64,000 nucleotides of DNA from Apostichopus japonicus (GCF_037975245.1 NC_092573.1:7986501-8050500); one strand, 5' to 3'; counted from the first letter of the stretch, positions 43,801 through 56,594 are shown. A program made the numbers and translations. The notes: generated by a model from the sequence alone, not told the origin.

Positions 43801-46677
43801 GTTTTACTTCTTTATTTTCCTGATAAAGGATATTACCTTTCGTGGTGTTTTCTGTCTGTCAGCTATGCCCATAAGAATTGTTTGGATCACGGTGTAGGTG
43901 TCTCTGGCCCCTTAAGGGTTTGTTAGGTTACAAGAGTAATGAGACTTCAAGAGGGAACATCCAGCCCCTCCTACCGAATGAGTATCCATGAGGCTTTGCT
44001 GCTCTCCAATGATCATATTACATGGTTTGGACTTTACTCTTCCACGACAGCCACGGAACGGTTCGATGCAGAGGCTTCAACAATGTCATCTCTAGCCAAT
44101 ATTCATATAAAAAAGAGTAGTTTGATAATGTGATCAGTGACTTGCTTACTACAAGTGTAGGTATAGGTTTGGCGTCTGGGCCAGTATTAGAAGTGCCGCA
44201 GCTGATTTCATATCGGTCAATTAAGAACCATCTCTTGTGCTGTTTTAACATAGTTCCAGACAAGCCCACACTGTATCTGATGATTTTCTTTGACATTTTT
44301 ACAAAGTTAACAATGTAAGTTGATATTCAGGCAATGCTCTTTTGAATTTGTTGTGTAACTCTTAGGTTGTTAACCCGTTAAACTCATTGCTCCTACATCT
44401 GCAATTGTGCATTAGATTTGATGTACTCTCGTAAACATCCGGTACTGCTTTCTTGTAATTCTTTTCACATCTTGTTAGTATTTTGCCAATGTTACAGTAT
44501 CCTCTACATCTAGTATCACAGGGTTCCAAATAATTTCTCCTCTCATTGTCTGGCTATTAATAAAAGAGACACAAATCGTGCAAGTATGGTAGGTGAGTAA
44601 GCAATATTTAAAAATGTTCTGCCTCTGGCGCGCAAATTGGCAACATATGATCCAGCTGCCTGTGGCATTGGAACCAAAAAGGAGGAACCATTACATGTAC
44701 AGTTCATCAAAAAGTTGGCTTATGCGCGCTTTCCGTGAGGCTAGGCTTCCGATCAACTTACAATAATAGCCCGTCTGTAGTGAGGACCCTAGCTGTTGGC
44801 TTGTGTGTTCAATGTCATTTCATTTGTTTTTAAACTATGTTTCTGGATTTAAAACTACTGATGTAATTATGTTACCAATTTCTGCAATAAGCAGTTTAGC
44901 ATTTTCTTGTGGTAATTAAAATATAAAAACTAACTTTTCATTGTGCTAAAGTTGTAGGTTACTTCAGCCGAATTTCAGCTTAGTTTATTTCACTAGAAAA
45001 TTAGCCCCATCCTGCCTTTCTCAAAAAGCCAAGACGAGCAATTATTTTTATTCTTACTTGGCCTAGAAAATTTAATGAATATTAAAATTACTTGTTAAGT
45101 TGTTTGCAATGTTTGCACCACCTGGCTGGCACTTTGTCAACCTATGGGAATGTTTGGTTTATAAGTGTTTGGTTCACGCCCTTAACTGTGTGATTCACTC
45201 TTATGTAGTATTTCGTGTCCAAGCATATAGCTAAATCAACGCATCTCATTCACCATTGAATAATTTAAACCTCTCTCTTTCAATGGTTATAAGTCTCATT
45301 CCAATATCTTGAGAATAGGCTTCGTCAATGTCCAGATAAAACATAATTGACTCTATGATTATCCTATTGGAAACGCAGATCTTTTGTTGATCTCGGGCCC
45401 ATAGCAACTAAAAAAACGTGGTAAAAACCTTACCCCTTGTCATTGTCCAAATCATTGAATTGGTGATATAGTTTCCATATCTCTCCCTAAAACATTTGTA
45501 AAATTCATTTTGATTGGACAGGAAAACCTCTCGCCATTATTGATTGAATTACCGTCAGTAATTAGACACTACAGTGCACATTCAGTACATGCAGCTACGG
45601 TCATTACCCACAGCACAGTGTTTATAGCAGCGATGGAAATCTCAGGCCTAGATAAATGATGACAAGGTATCACGTTTCTTTACTATCTGCATTTTGTAGG
45701 CAACAAAACGTCACTTGCTGGCAGATGGCCGCACGTGGTTTGGGGCGAGTCTTCAATGCCTTTAAGTTAGTTAACGGTCAACACCACTTTTGTCCGCGAA
45801 ACCCTAAAATTGGAAGCCGGTGACTCGAACACTTAATTGTGAAACATACCACTTGGCATTTACCAGAGTGAATCTTTGTTTTAAAATTCAAAATTGTTCT
45901 CCAGTTCGTGAATCTTTTAGGGGCAAATTTGGCAAGGCAGTCAATATTTGAGAACTAAATGTTTGAACGTAATCTATCACACTTCTGCCCTGTATTATAA
46001 TGTCCAACATCTTTGTTACGTGAGTTGCAACAAGAACTTGTTTGTGGTAGCATTCGCCCATTAAAAGCCCCATTGACTTACACACTAAATCACAAAAGTA
46101 ATGTGGTCTCTAAGTCTAGATAGAAGTTTTCACTAGCAAAACGCTATCCATCACCGGATAGCTGACAATTTGACCTTTCATGTAACTATCATTTTTTTTA
46201 CCATGACCGCGCAGATTTTTTGCTATTCGAACCGGAAGTTTTCGTTGCTTGTAAACGAACCGCTTCACTCAGTAGTAAACAATTTTTCTACACTGCTCCT
46301 AGGGAGCCCAAATGGGTCAAAAATTGCCTCAATTGACCCAATTTTCTCACCACATGTACATCCATTCATGCTATTTAACATGCAAGCCGCACAAAACTAG
46401 ATCATGATTGACAACAGGTCAAAAAAGATGTTCTCCTGCTGCTTTTTGGCACTTTTCCTGAAGGAGAACAATCGAGCCGATGGATATAGACTCTAAGAGG
46501 AGTATGCCACCTTAAATACGAACGATTACCTCAACCGCGCCAATTCACAGGCCGATCCCGAGAAAAAAAATTAATTCCTGCTAAGCACGATTTAACAATG
46601 AAGTGGGCGGATCCTAGCAATTTTTACCTTACGCATGTACACGCGCGCGACAGTGAAACAGCCAGTCCAAACATATA

Positions 46678-46678
<1 letters not shown>

Positions 46679-46735
<57 letters not shown>
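46679..46735. repeat. (TA)n microsatellite
   Basis: About 57 bases of alternating TA. Apparent IYIY protein frames across it are artefacts. Confidence 0.97.
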
Positions 46736-46738
<3 letters not shown>

Positions 46739-46739
46739 G

Positions 46740-47400
46740 TATATATTACCAACTCATTACGATTCCAATTGTATATATTCATTTGTCTTTGTCGTTTACC
46801 TCTTTTTAATAAACATAAAGTCTGTTCAAAGTATCTCTTCCGAGATCTGGCTTTAGGATTCACAAATGATTTCGAGTAAGTTAGCATCATGTTTGACCCC
46901 TAGAGTAAGGCAAATATACCACCTAAACATAACTAGTATTGTTCGAAACAGGTGACAAACGCCTACAGTGGAATAACGACCTTCCTTGTCGGTTTCGAAC
47001 CTTTGGACATACAGTCAGCGTCCATAGCCTAGTGGTTAGGGTGTCCGCGTACAAAGCGGGAGGCCCGGGTTCGAATCCAGGTTGAGGCTGGAAGTTTTTA
47101 ACTGTTCTTGATTTTACAACTCATTACGATTTCAATTATATATATTCCTTTGCCTTTGTCGTTACCTCCATTTCATTAACATAAAGTCTGTTCAAAGTTT
47201 CTCTTTCGAGATCCGGCTTTAGGAATCACAAATGATTTCGAGTTGGTCAGCATCATGTTTGATCTCTAGAGTAAGGCAAAATATGTCACCAAAAATATAA
47301 CTAGTATTGTTCGATACAGGTGGCAAACGCCTACAGTGGAATTACGACTTTCCTTACCGGTTTCGAACCTCTGGGCATACAGTCAGCGTCAATAGCCAGC
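46740..47400 (+). repeat. Tandem duplication of about 370 bases
   Basis: 46,740-47,035 and about 47,115-47,400 align closely (shared AACATAAAGTCTGTTCAAAG, CTAGAGTAAGGCAAA and CAAACGCCTACAGTGGAAT). The first copy continues into the tRNA-like sequence; the second breaks off at CATACAGTCAGCGTCAATAG. Confidence 0.85.
47016..47090 (+). repeat. tRNA-like sequence with apparent anticodon ACA
   Basis: The 75-base segment has an acceptor pair CAGCGTC/GAGGCTG (6 of 7), A box TAGCCTAGTGGTTAGGG, anticodon stem TCCGC/GCGGG with loop GTACAAA, and a perfect B box GGTTCGAATCC. The anticodon would be ACA, which animal tRNA-Cys genes do not normally use. It forms the end of a locally duplicated repeat, so a SINE head or tRNA pseudogene is more likely than a functional gene. 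Confidence 0.6.
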
Positions 47401-47937
47401 TAACCAGCTAACAATCGGTACCAATCGGTACTTCAGTACTATTAATGGGAGGTGTAAACATGCAGAGGAGCACACTGCCATACATTAAGGAATGAGTGGG
47501 AATTTTCTTGAGTGTCTGCAAGTAGAAATAAATTCCAGGCGCTTGTTGAGCGCTGCCTGATCTGGTGTACACATAATGAATATTTTCTACGAAAGGCAGA
47601 GTTCACATCTTTTGGTTATGTTACTGCTTTGTTAAAAAAAACGCCAGGGCATGTTTTTTCTCTACAAATACAGGTATTGGAAGGTTCTTCGGTATAGTTT
47701 CTTGGTGGTTTAGACTATAGAAGTAGGCACGGTGATCGAACGTTTGTCGGTAGGCAGGGTGGCTTTATTGAACATATCTTGATTTGATGAAATTTTACCC
47801 CCAAAAAAGTAGCGAAAACAAAAATGAACACATTCTAAATGGACTTAACCTGTCTTAATTCATATACAGCTCTACAACTAAACATTGTTTTATAGAGCAC
47901 TCTTCATGTCTTTAGTAAGCGTATCATTTTATTATTC

Positions 47938-47939
<2 letters not shown>

Positions 47940-47971
<32 letters not shown>

Positions 47972-48037
47972 TATAAATGTATATGTATATATACACACAT
48001 ATATATATACACGCACAGACATATATACATATACACA

Positions 48038-48100
<63 letters not shown>
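47940..48100. repeat. TA-rich microsatellite at the left edge of copy B
   Basis: (TA)n tracts interleave with short CA/TG motifs. Window bases 1-60 are the corresponding tract in copy A, so the alignment between copies starts at this repeat. Confidence 0.9.
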
Positions 48101-48104
<4 letters not shown>

Positions 48105-48999
48105 TTGTGTGTGTGGGTGTGTGTTTTCACACATATTTCCACTTCCTTTCCCTCGTGTCCCTCTACCCATCCACCCGACCGTCCCCCAGTGTAGGGCCTA
48201 GCATGAGAGATGACGGTCACCTAATTCATCAACTAAAGTTATTAAGCCAGTACCTTAGCCTACGTGTAACATTTCTACTCCAACGAAAAACAAAATATAG
48301 TTATTTTGCTATCGAAGTATAAAAAAAAACAAGCTTAGAGTGATTCTTCCTCAAATAATGTTTTGTTTTTGCCTTGTTTTTATTATCACTACAAACCGGA
48401 ATGCCTTATGAAAATACAAGGCTGTGCGGCCTTGTTGACTTGACATGTTGTTAAAATTACAACAATAATATATATATAGATATATATATATATATATATG
48501 TACGTACTTTAAAGGGAATGTCGTTATTGCCTTCTTGCTTGTTAACTCTATCAATAATAAGAAAATCATAACTTGTTGATGTTTCTTTAATCTAAATTCT
48601 ACAAACATATTGTAATCAATTTGCTCAAAGTTAGTTAAAAACCACATTGACACATAGTGTCTTTTTACGTCATGACATGACATTGTATAGAAACACGATA
48701 AACGCACAACTTATTGCAACCGCTCTTGACACGGGTTTTGAGACTTTGGTTATTTTAACTACTGTATGAATATCATTATAAAACGAAAGGTTATTATATA
48801 AGGTCGAGTTTCAATGAGTGAATTAGAGTTTTACTTAGGCTTATATGAAAAGAGAGTCAAAATACAACGTTTGTTCTTATATGGAACTATTTTACAGTTG
48901 CGAACCAAAAGGTGTTGAAGTATGTCCAAGTGTATTATTTTCCAACTCTTTCGAGGAATATCTGTTACCTTAAGCTCTTAATTCTTTCTTTTCATACAG

Positions 49000-49323
49000 G
49001 ATTAGACCCTGTTCAAAATATAACGGTGAGCAATGCTGGAGGAAAACTACATGTGTCGTGGTCTCAACCTGATGGTCTTTGCCCTGTCCATGTTTATAAC
49101 GTGACATACCTATTACTCCGTTACAAAGCATGTGATGACGATGAACTATTGTCGCAGATATACCCTCCATTGCAAACGAACAGGACAGAACTGACACTCG
49201 ACCTATATGACGACTTCGCAGAGTATAATATTTCAGTGACACCTTTCACAGAGAGTATTGATGGTACCGGAGTTTTAATGGAAGGCGAAACAGTATCAAT
49301 GACAGGCACTATCCAACAAAACG
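49000..49323 (+). CDS. Gene B FN3 (equivalent of A FN3-5)
   Basis: This 108-codon phase 1-1 exon lies between TTCATACAG and GTGAAT. GLDPVQNITVSN, LHVSWSQPDGLC, RYKACD and EYNISVTPF match gene A, two codons shorter near the B strand. About 15 replacement and 6 silent codon differences separate the copies. It is the first FN3 domain of gene B, just right of the deletion junction. Confidence 0.88.
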
Positions 49324-49684
49324 GTGAATATTTTAAGTTTTAAAAACATTGTTTTCTTTGGAGTTAAAATAATGATTTGTATGATAGGGACGGCGATGAG
49401 CAGGTGGTGGTGATGGTGTGGGGTGGTTGTGCCGACAAGGAAGGGTGATATGAATGATTTACATATCAGCACTCTTGATATAGAAATGACACCGACAATT
49501 GTATATTGATTACGGATATTTACGTTTACATTTGTCTTTATAGTCAATGTCAACAACTTATGCCCTTAATTTGAATTATACACAAAACATAAATATTTGG
49601 AAAAAGAATAAAGTAAACATAATTATTACACATTTTCATTACTTGACTACGCCAGTCTTGTGTTTTTGATGTTGTTAAAGGATT

Positions 49685-49863
<179 letters not shown>

Positions 49864-49911
49864 TTCGTACCAGACAGCAACAAATAACGACTTTGCTTAC
49901 CTGTTTTCCAG

Positions 49912-50220
49912 CACCACTCTCCTATAATCAAGGGGTGAAAGGTGTTGACCAGACAGGGGTCACTGCAACCACTATCGAAGTTTCTCGGAACAAACTGATT
50001 GGATTAGGCAGTAGCAATGTAATATCTTACTTGCTGTGGTATGGTGAAAAAGGGACGGAATTGGTGGATCATTTCATGGGTCAAAATTTGACACATCAAT
50101 TTGAGGAGCTTTCACCTGACACCGACTATCACTTTCGGCTTGAAGTTATATGCAATGAGAAAGGCAATGTAGTGAGAGGGCTTCAATCTGAACAACAAAC
50201 AATTACAACACTCTGTGGAG
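49912..50220 (+). CDS. Gene B FN3 (equivalent of A FN3-7)
   Basis: This 103-codon phase 1-1 exon lies between CTGTTTTCCAG and GTTAGT. VISYLLWYGEKG and LSPDTDYHFRLEVI match the paralogue. The B strand reads TTIEVSRNKLIG: a nine-base deletion and substitution remove the core tryptophan that nearly all FN3 domains keep, so this domain may be destabilised. The FN3-6 equivalent is missing just upstream. Confidence 0.85.
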
Positions 50221-50660
50221 GTTAGTTTTCTTTTAATATCAATGCATTAAAAATTTCTATTCAATTTTAACCTGGCATCTGTTTTGCTTTGGGTGTTTTG
50301 TAGTATGGAATATAACCGACCTATAGTAGTGCAATGAGTTCTATATAAAGACATTAAATAGTCCATGGGTATATTTCTTGGAATCAGTGGCTATATGACC
50401 CGTTTTCAGTACCTCGGGCTATGATTTGATGCTTAAAGAGTCCTATCTTATGCATACCATCTTCATTGATAGCAGTAATTCGACCGGTTTAAAATATATA
50501 CAGTTCATTTTGTGCTTTTAAGTCCTCCTTAAAATTCCATCAATGGTTTAAAGAAAGACTGAAGTGGACATGTAGAGTAAGTCATTTGTTAGGCGTGACA
50601 GAATGCTATTGGAAAGATCTGAAGTTATTTTAATCTATTAATTTCCTTCAATTATCACAG

Positions 50661-50731
50661 TTCCTGCCAAACCTGTGTTGAATCTGACATCAGGAACAGT
50701 CACTTCAAGATCAGCTGCTTTTTACTACACG
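50661..50731 (+). CDS. Gene B split FN3, first half (equivalent of A FN3-8)
   Basis: This 71-base exon lies between TTATCACAG and GTAGGA, phase 1 in and phase 0 out, reading PAKPVLNLTSGTVTSRSAAF then YYT. It has the same borders as 8758-8828. Confidence 0.82.
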
Positions 50732-51417
50732 GTAGGAGAACATATCGCTCTAATATTTCAAATATTGTTTACATGCTCTCCTTCTTCAACCCTTTGACAC
50801 CTCCCTCCTTTCCTAATTATTAAAATCCTCCTTTTCTTACGGTTTATTCTTCCATGCCTGTACGAAAAGTTTGTCTTTGTTGGGGGAGGCAGACGTTGAG
50901 GTCCCAATTTTGACTGATGTCTGTCCTGTATCGTCCAAACTACTTTCCCATCCTACTCCCGTTCCGGAGCTCCTCATCGTTCTCTGTTTCTGTACTACTT
51001 GCTTTATATCTTAGCAACCTTCTTTCCATTCTTTATCCTCTTCGTTCCTCCTCCCTTCATCTTCTTTCTTCTCCTCATCCTCTCCATCCTGGATATTGTA
51101 ATAAATAATGGAGTAAAATTTAACACATATGGCTCGGTGATGACTTCAGTCAGCCATGTGTGTGAAGGAACGTTAAAACCTGTGACATTTACCAAATCAA
51201 TGACAACTTTCCTAGTAAGTTGTTCATCACAGCAATCTCAAGCGCATAGAAAAATGATGATGGTTAGACTTGTTATAACAAATTTGGTGTGATACTTAAA
51301 CAGCCTCGCCAGAATGACACAAACTTACAACTAAACTTCAAATGCTCACTCTTGCATCAACGTCTGCAGCTCTAGCTTGCTGATCTAAACTGTTGTTTTA
51401 ACTTATTATGCTACCAG

Positions 51418-51643
51418 TTTCCAGAAGATGAAGACCCTTGGAAGTGCCGAGACGTGTCAGTTTACTTTCAGATGGAAACAGATGCAGGTGAATGGGAGAC
51501 TGTGCAGGAAATGAGCACCGACGATAGAATTGTCGACAAGTCGGACCTAAAACCCTGTTCTGACAATCGATTTCGTCTCAAAGTTGTAAACAAACATGAA
51601 GTAACATTCAGCAATGAAGTGAAAGTTGCAACGGATGTGGAAC
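51418..51643 (+). CDS. Gene B split FN3, second half (equivalent of A FN3-8)
   Basis: This phase-0 to phase-1 exon begins FPEDEDPWKCRDVSVYFQME and ends ATDVE before GTAAGT. Its length equals that of 10130-10355 and the two cysteines are kept. The intron before it (50,732-51,417) is the empty site for the TTAA element of copy A. Confidence 0.87.
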
Positions 51644-52329
51644 GTAAGTTTTCGTGATACGTTCGTTTTGCTTGCTCTTTAATCCTTAAAACTCCCCTCA
51701 TTCCAACGTTCTTTTCCCTAAAAACAATTAATTCGAACCAACAAAGCCTGTAAGTACTGCGTCTGTTTTTGATAGTTTTACACCTGAAATCGTGTTGCCT
51801 TTAAAGACTTTGAAGTATGACGTTAGATAGAATTTTAGTTTTCGTATGATTTAGTCTAATGAAGAAAATTTGAGTGAAGCAATCTTTTCGCTAGCTATTC
51901 CTATTTTTAAAGCATTCAGCGTTAACGAAATCAAATATCTGCAATGTTTTTAAAGTCTTAAATTGTAATGACTACAACTCCTCAGTGAAGGGTTAATGTT
52001 TAAGTTAATTCATTGTTTTATAAATTCTGTTACTCAACCAAAACAATTTCTGTTTACTTTATATAAACAACCGATTATCCTTGGATGAAGTTAAACGCAA
52101 TAGTCTTTGACAGATCTGAAACATATCAGTAACAAGTTATGAAAATACATAAAAGTTCTGTTTTCCCATTCAATTCTGTGTTTCATCTAAGACCTAACGA
52201 TATCTGTGTGAGAATAACGGATCAATTCTCAAATTAAATTGCTATAGTAACACAATTTGGATGCATAGAACTGGTTTTACAGCGGTCCACCACATATCAA
52301 AAATATTTTTGTGTAAAAACCCATCCTTT

Positions 52330-52970
52330 AAAGTGGTCCTGCCATGGGGTATTCCAGGTTATTGGAAAGCTAATTGGAGGATTTGTTTACCAAAAATATG
52401 ACTCTTATTTCATAAAACCTTTTACGTAACCTTGTAAAAATAAAGTGAAATCAGCTGAAGTACGCGCTGACGTCATATCGTGAACGCTGGATGTAAACAA
52501 CACTCGCACTGTTCGTTGAGTTCGTGTGGTTTACGGTGTAAGCGTGGTTGTACATTCTCCATTTTGCAGCTATTCTGTCTTCAAATTTACACTGATTGAC
52601 TAAAATGCCAAGGCGTTGTGTTGTTGGAGCAGGGGCGTCGGAGCCGGTCGCCGGATCAATATTCACGGCGCCAAAAAAAAAAAGTAGGACTAAGAAACAA
52701 AAAAATGGCAAAAGATAATCTTGGAGGTATATTTTTCAATAATTTTCAATAATGATAACGGCAAGTAGGATAAATGTGACTACTCTGGCATGGCAGGTGT
52801 CTTATCAGGCTCGGGAAGTGCCATTTCCTGCAATTTGGGAGGCATTTTTTGCAAAATTTTCTCTATTACGCTACGCGCCAATCATGGTGGCGCGTAGCGT
52901 AGTTTGACCTACCAAACGTCCCCCGATAATTTTGATAGATGGCCACCCTCTGTTCTGCCGTACCAAAACA
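52330..52970 (+). mobile_element. Copy-B-specific inserted segment with a THAP-like start
   Basis: This segment replaces about 11,361-11,725 of copy A. It has a CRE-like TGACGTCA near 52,470 and, at 52605, ATG followed by PRRCVVGA, which resembles the N-terminus of THAP zinc-finger proteins. Only the first cysteine is present before the sequence changes to GC-rich repeat (the shared core near 52,815-52,910, with a perfect 14-bp palindrome). It may be a captured first-exon fragment or part of a P-element-like transposon. No complete THAP domain remains. Confidence 0.45.
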
Positions 52971-53180
52971 TACATCAAAGAAGTCACTGTATCATAGTTA
53001 CATCCTTTTTTTCTTAAAGATTTGTTATTTCATTATAGAAATATCATAAGCGATTCTAACTCGTCTGATAAGACATTAAATTTTGATTTGATTTAATTTA
53101 ATATTTTTATCGTATTGTATTTGTTTCTACCATTTCTGTTTTAAGTTTAAAAAAATACTTGATGTCGGCTTTCTTTACAG

Positions 53181-53495
53181 GACTTAGAGAAGTTCAAAAT
53201 CTAGCAGTGAATACCCTAGACGAAGACGGCAAACTTCTGGTTACTTGGGACCCTCCAGAAAATATTGACAACTGTACCATCGATGGGTACGGTGTGTCGG
53301 TAGACTTTTTGGGTATATTATCCTGCAAAAGGCAAAATGAAAAACAACCCGCGGGGATCCACAGAGTTAAAACTACGATGAAGATTTTGGACGGTTTGCA
53401 GTCTTACTCAGAATATTATGTGAGCGTGGTACCATTATTTAACTACAGTGGAGAACCCGTATGGATAGATTCTGTAGGAACTACGAAAGCAGCCA
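53181..53495 (+). CDS. Gene B FN3 (equivalent of A FN3-9)
   Basis: This 105-codon phase 1-1 exon lies between CTTTACAG and GTAAGA. LREVQNLAVNT, KLLVTWDPPENIDNC, GILSCKR and LQSYSEYYVSVVPL mark A, B, cysteine pair and E-F. The segment from CKRQNEKQPAGIHRVK to the E strand is strongly altered relative to gene A. Confidence 0.88.
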
Positions 53496-54175
53496 GTAAG
53501 ATCAAACTCCTCTGCCTATCTTCATTTTAGATTACCCGCTTCAAGTTTTGCAGAGCTTGAAATGATGAATGTTATTGAGTGATTGCAATGATTGAGACAG
53601 ATCAATGATGATCACCTGTTCTTGAAAAACCTCAATTATAAAAACACTTTGATATAAAGTCATCACTTACATTCCGTTACTTCTTGAAGTTGCTGCATTG
53701 TTAATGTATTATTTCCATAAATGTGTGGACCCATTCGTATCCTAAACACAAAAGCTTTATCAATCTGCTCAGTTACTAATCTCGTAGGTCTTGTGAGTCA
53801 CCGTATGGTTAAATGTTTCATGTTAGCTCCATAAGATGGTTTATACGTACGTTGGTAAAGCATACGTCTGTGTGATAAAGGTGAAGTCATGTGGATAAGC
53901 GTTAAAGGGTCTGCTGTTAGTATCGTTGATCTGTTATGTGAAACGAGAAGATGTTTTTTTTTTTTTGCAAAATCATAATTGAATATTTTATATCTCACGT
54001 GTGATGATTATCTTATGGTTTAATTTGGAATGCTTTGCATTACTTCTATTGAGTAAACTTATATGCATCTGTACCTTTGGGGAACAACTCTTTAAGACTT
54101 TTCGTTGTTGTTGTTTTCTGTGAGAATTGCATGGTTAGAAATCTTTAAGTGGTAACCGACCTTTCCTTTTTGCAG

Positions 54176-54484
54176 GTCCCATAGGAATAGTTGAAGAAGT
54201 GGAGCTGAAGGAAAATGCTACAAGTGAGAGAAGCCTTACGTTTGCTTGGAAGAAAGGATTGAATTGTGAAGAGAAGTTGGGACCAAACTTTCGATATATC
54301 TGTGTGCTTTATGAAGTGAACGGAGGGAACCCAGTGCTCGTTGGGAACAGGACGGTCTCGGAGCAACAATGCACATTTAGTGATTTGAAAGCGTGCGGAA
54401 GTTATTTTTGTAAAGTGAAACCCGTGAATGACGACAACGAAGGAATTTTTTCGAGCCCGGTTTATGGGAACATTTCAGCTGCTG
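54176..54484 (+). CDS. Gene B FN3 (equivalent of A FN3-10)
   Basis: This 103-codon phase 1-1 exon lies between CTTTTTGCAG and GTAAGA. SLTFAWKKGLNCEE, YICVLYEVNGG and LKACGSYFCKVKPVN are the strands. It differs from gene A by 20 replacement and 3 silent codons, and its last 24 codons are identical to gene A. Confidence 0.9.
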
Positions 54485-54691
54485 GTAAGAACATATGTTA
54501 ATGAAACTATATTAACCAAGTTTGGGTGAAGTATTTCTCCCAACAGGGGAAGAGGGGAACCGTAGATACCCAAAGTACTGCCATAACGCCATTAAGTTGA
54601 ATGTTAGAAATACCCTACGCTAAACGTGTTCAGTCGTCTTTATTAGTATGTAACGTCTCTTATTTGGAAGGGTGTGCACGGAACCTGGACC

Positions 54692-55793
54692 CAGGAGCGA
54701 CGATTCGTTCCAAATATTGGGGGGAGGGGACATTTGCTTGGGTGCAGGAGCGTAGCAACTACATCTCGAAAATTGTTCGTGAGAGTGATATTTTATATAT
54801 ATACCAAATTTCATTACGGATCCGGTCCGTCCCATGGGCGCAGATCAGTCTTGGATAATGGTGGTGACACGTATCTGTTCTCCAACACTATCTTAGCGGA
54901 GCGCGACCATCGGTAGCGTACAATATTTTTGGGGGCAAATATACCTCCCAGATCGCCGGAAATAACACTTCCAAGACCATATAATGCTCAAAAACCTCCT
55001 TAAATTTGAGATCTAATGGCTTAGTAACACATGGGTGTCTGCAGAAAAAAATCAGGGGACAAATAATCCAAGTAGACTTTTGTGTACGATGGGTCTAGGT
55101 CCTCTCCCAGAAAAAAATATATAGACTGCCGCAAATGCGGTTTCCTTCCAAAATTTAACAACTGTGGGTAAATGTTATAAAGTAAGAACTGCTGCATGTC
55201 ATTTGCACAATGCTGGATCAAACTGCCCCAAAGTTCAATACAGGTCAAGACAAATGGGGGGGGGGCACGGTATATCATGTCTCCACCACTGAAAAAAATT
55301 GTGGGGACGCGTCCCGCTGTCCCCACCAGGATATGCACCCGTGGTCCGTCTAGCTAATTTTTTTCAACAATAAGTAAAAACTACTCTCGGTTAAAATGTC
55401 TGTGTCGTTTTTGGTGATATTTAGTAATAAGTTGTGACACGATTAGACATGCGCGTAGCGAGAAATTTGCCAAGGGACGGGCGAAGCTTGTAGGCAAACT
55501 ATCTAAGCGTGGCGCCACCATGTGTTAGCGTGAAGCGTAAAAACAAAAATTTGGCCAAAAATGCCTCCCAGATCGCTGGAATTGGCACTTCCCAGGCCTT
55601 GTAAGTTGCATCTAAGCATTTTCTAATTTAAAAATTACTAGCGATATCATAAAAAAATATGCTCTTATAGCCACAAAAAAAACTATGCCACCAAATAAAT
55701 GGGGTGGATATTAGATACCATATCCCCCCACCTAAAATATTGGGGGGACATGTCCCCTCCGCCACCCCCACCCCCCATTATCGCCGCCCATGC
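54692..55793. mobile_element. hAT-like non-autonomous element specific to copy B
   Basis: An exact eight-base duplication CCTGGACC flanks it (54684-54691 and 55794-55801). Copy A has the single site near 13,470-13,490. Ends are CAGGAGCGACGAT and ATCGCCGCCCATG, an imperfect inverted pair. It contains two minus-strand copies of the GC-rich core (near 54,893-54,985 and 55,500-55,610). No transposase is seen. Confidence 0.82.
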
Positions 55794-56279
55794 CTGGACC
55801 TGTACATTTTAATTTAGGAGTGCATCGACTGCCTTGAATTCTCATCATTTTTTTTCTTGTCTTTCCTATGATAAATTAAGAAGATAAATGTATCATTTTT
55901 GATTACAGAACTAATTTTTGTATTCTACTGCCAAGCCTAGCATCTTTTTAGATATATTTTCAGATAAGCCAGATGTAAGATCCAATGCAGTTTCAACACA
56001 CCACATCACTTCTTTTCTGCCTTTCGGTCGAATATTGAAGAAAAAAAATATTAGCTCGTGAATATCGGCTGACTCCCTCCCATTGAACTTGTAATATGTC
56101 AAACCTATTTAAAACTATAAAGCAAATATTTTCAAATCTGTTACGTTACTAGAATTAAAGTTCTTAAAATATAAGATAACACCTTAAACATATTCAGTTG
56201 TCGCTTATAGTTATTATTCATCTTAATAGCCCCTCTTTCCACTTTCTTTGTCTATTCTTGTCTTTCGTCTTTTCCTCAG

Positions 56280-56594
56280 CTCTTGGAAGCGTCCGTAATA
56301 TATCCTTCATTTTTCTCGACAATGGTGATCTCTTCGTAAGTTGGGGTTCCCCCAATGATAGTTCAAATCTCTGCCCAGTATATGGGTTTAAACTAAAGTT
56401 TACCTTACAACGACATCAAGCCTGTCATAAATGCATCGACAGGGAACAACCACCCTTGAAGTCCAACGAAACGTTCTTAGTAATGAAACATCTGTCGCCG
56501 TTTACAACCTACAAAATCAACGTTGCCGTTGACGTAGAAGGAGGGGCATCAGATCTGGAACCAACAGATATTGTGTTAACAACGAGATTTGCGG
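56280..56594 (+). CDS. Gene B FN3 (equivalent of A FN3-11)
   Basis: This 105-codon phase 1-1 exon lies between TTTTCCTCAG and GTAACG. LFVSWGSPND, LCPVYGFKLKFTLQRHQAC, HKC and LSPFTTYKINVAVDV match the paralogue. About 22 replacement and 3 silent codon differences are seen, mostly in the first two thirds. Confidence 0.9.

Larger units (their letters stand above)
42041..48999 (+). other. Gene B intron 3 (long, repeat-rich)
   Basis: This intron of about 7 kb contains the diverged tandem repeat at 42,660-43,800, a perfect hairpin at 43662-43734, a tandem duplication with a tRNA-like sequence (46,740-47,400), and (TA)n tracts at 46,679-46,735 and 47,940-48,100. From about 48,118 to 48,932 it aligns with 80-868 of the window. 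Between 43,800 and 46,600 I see nothing identifiable. Confidence 0.55.

Noticed and set aside
43939-44318. Possible exon or TE protein fragment
   Set aside because: No domain, no splice context and no matching copy in the window.
47885-48322. IYIY-rich ORFs around 46,600 and 48,000
   Set aside because: Translation of (TA)n microsatellites in several frames on both strands.
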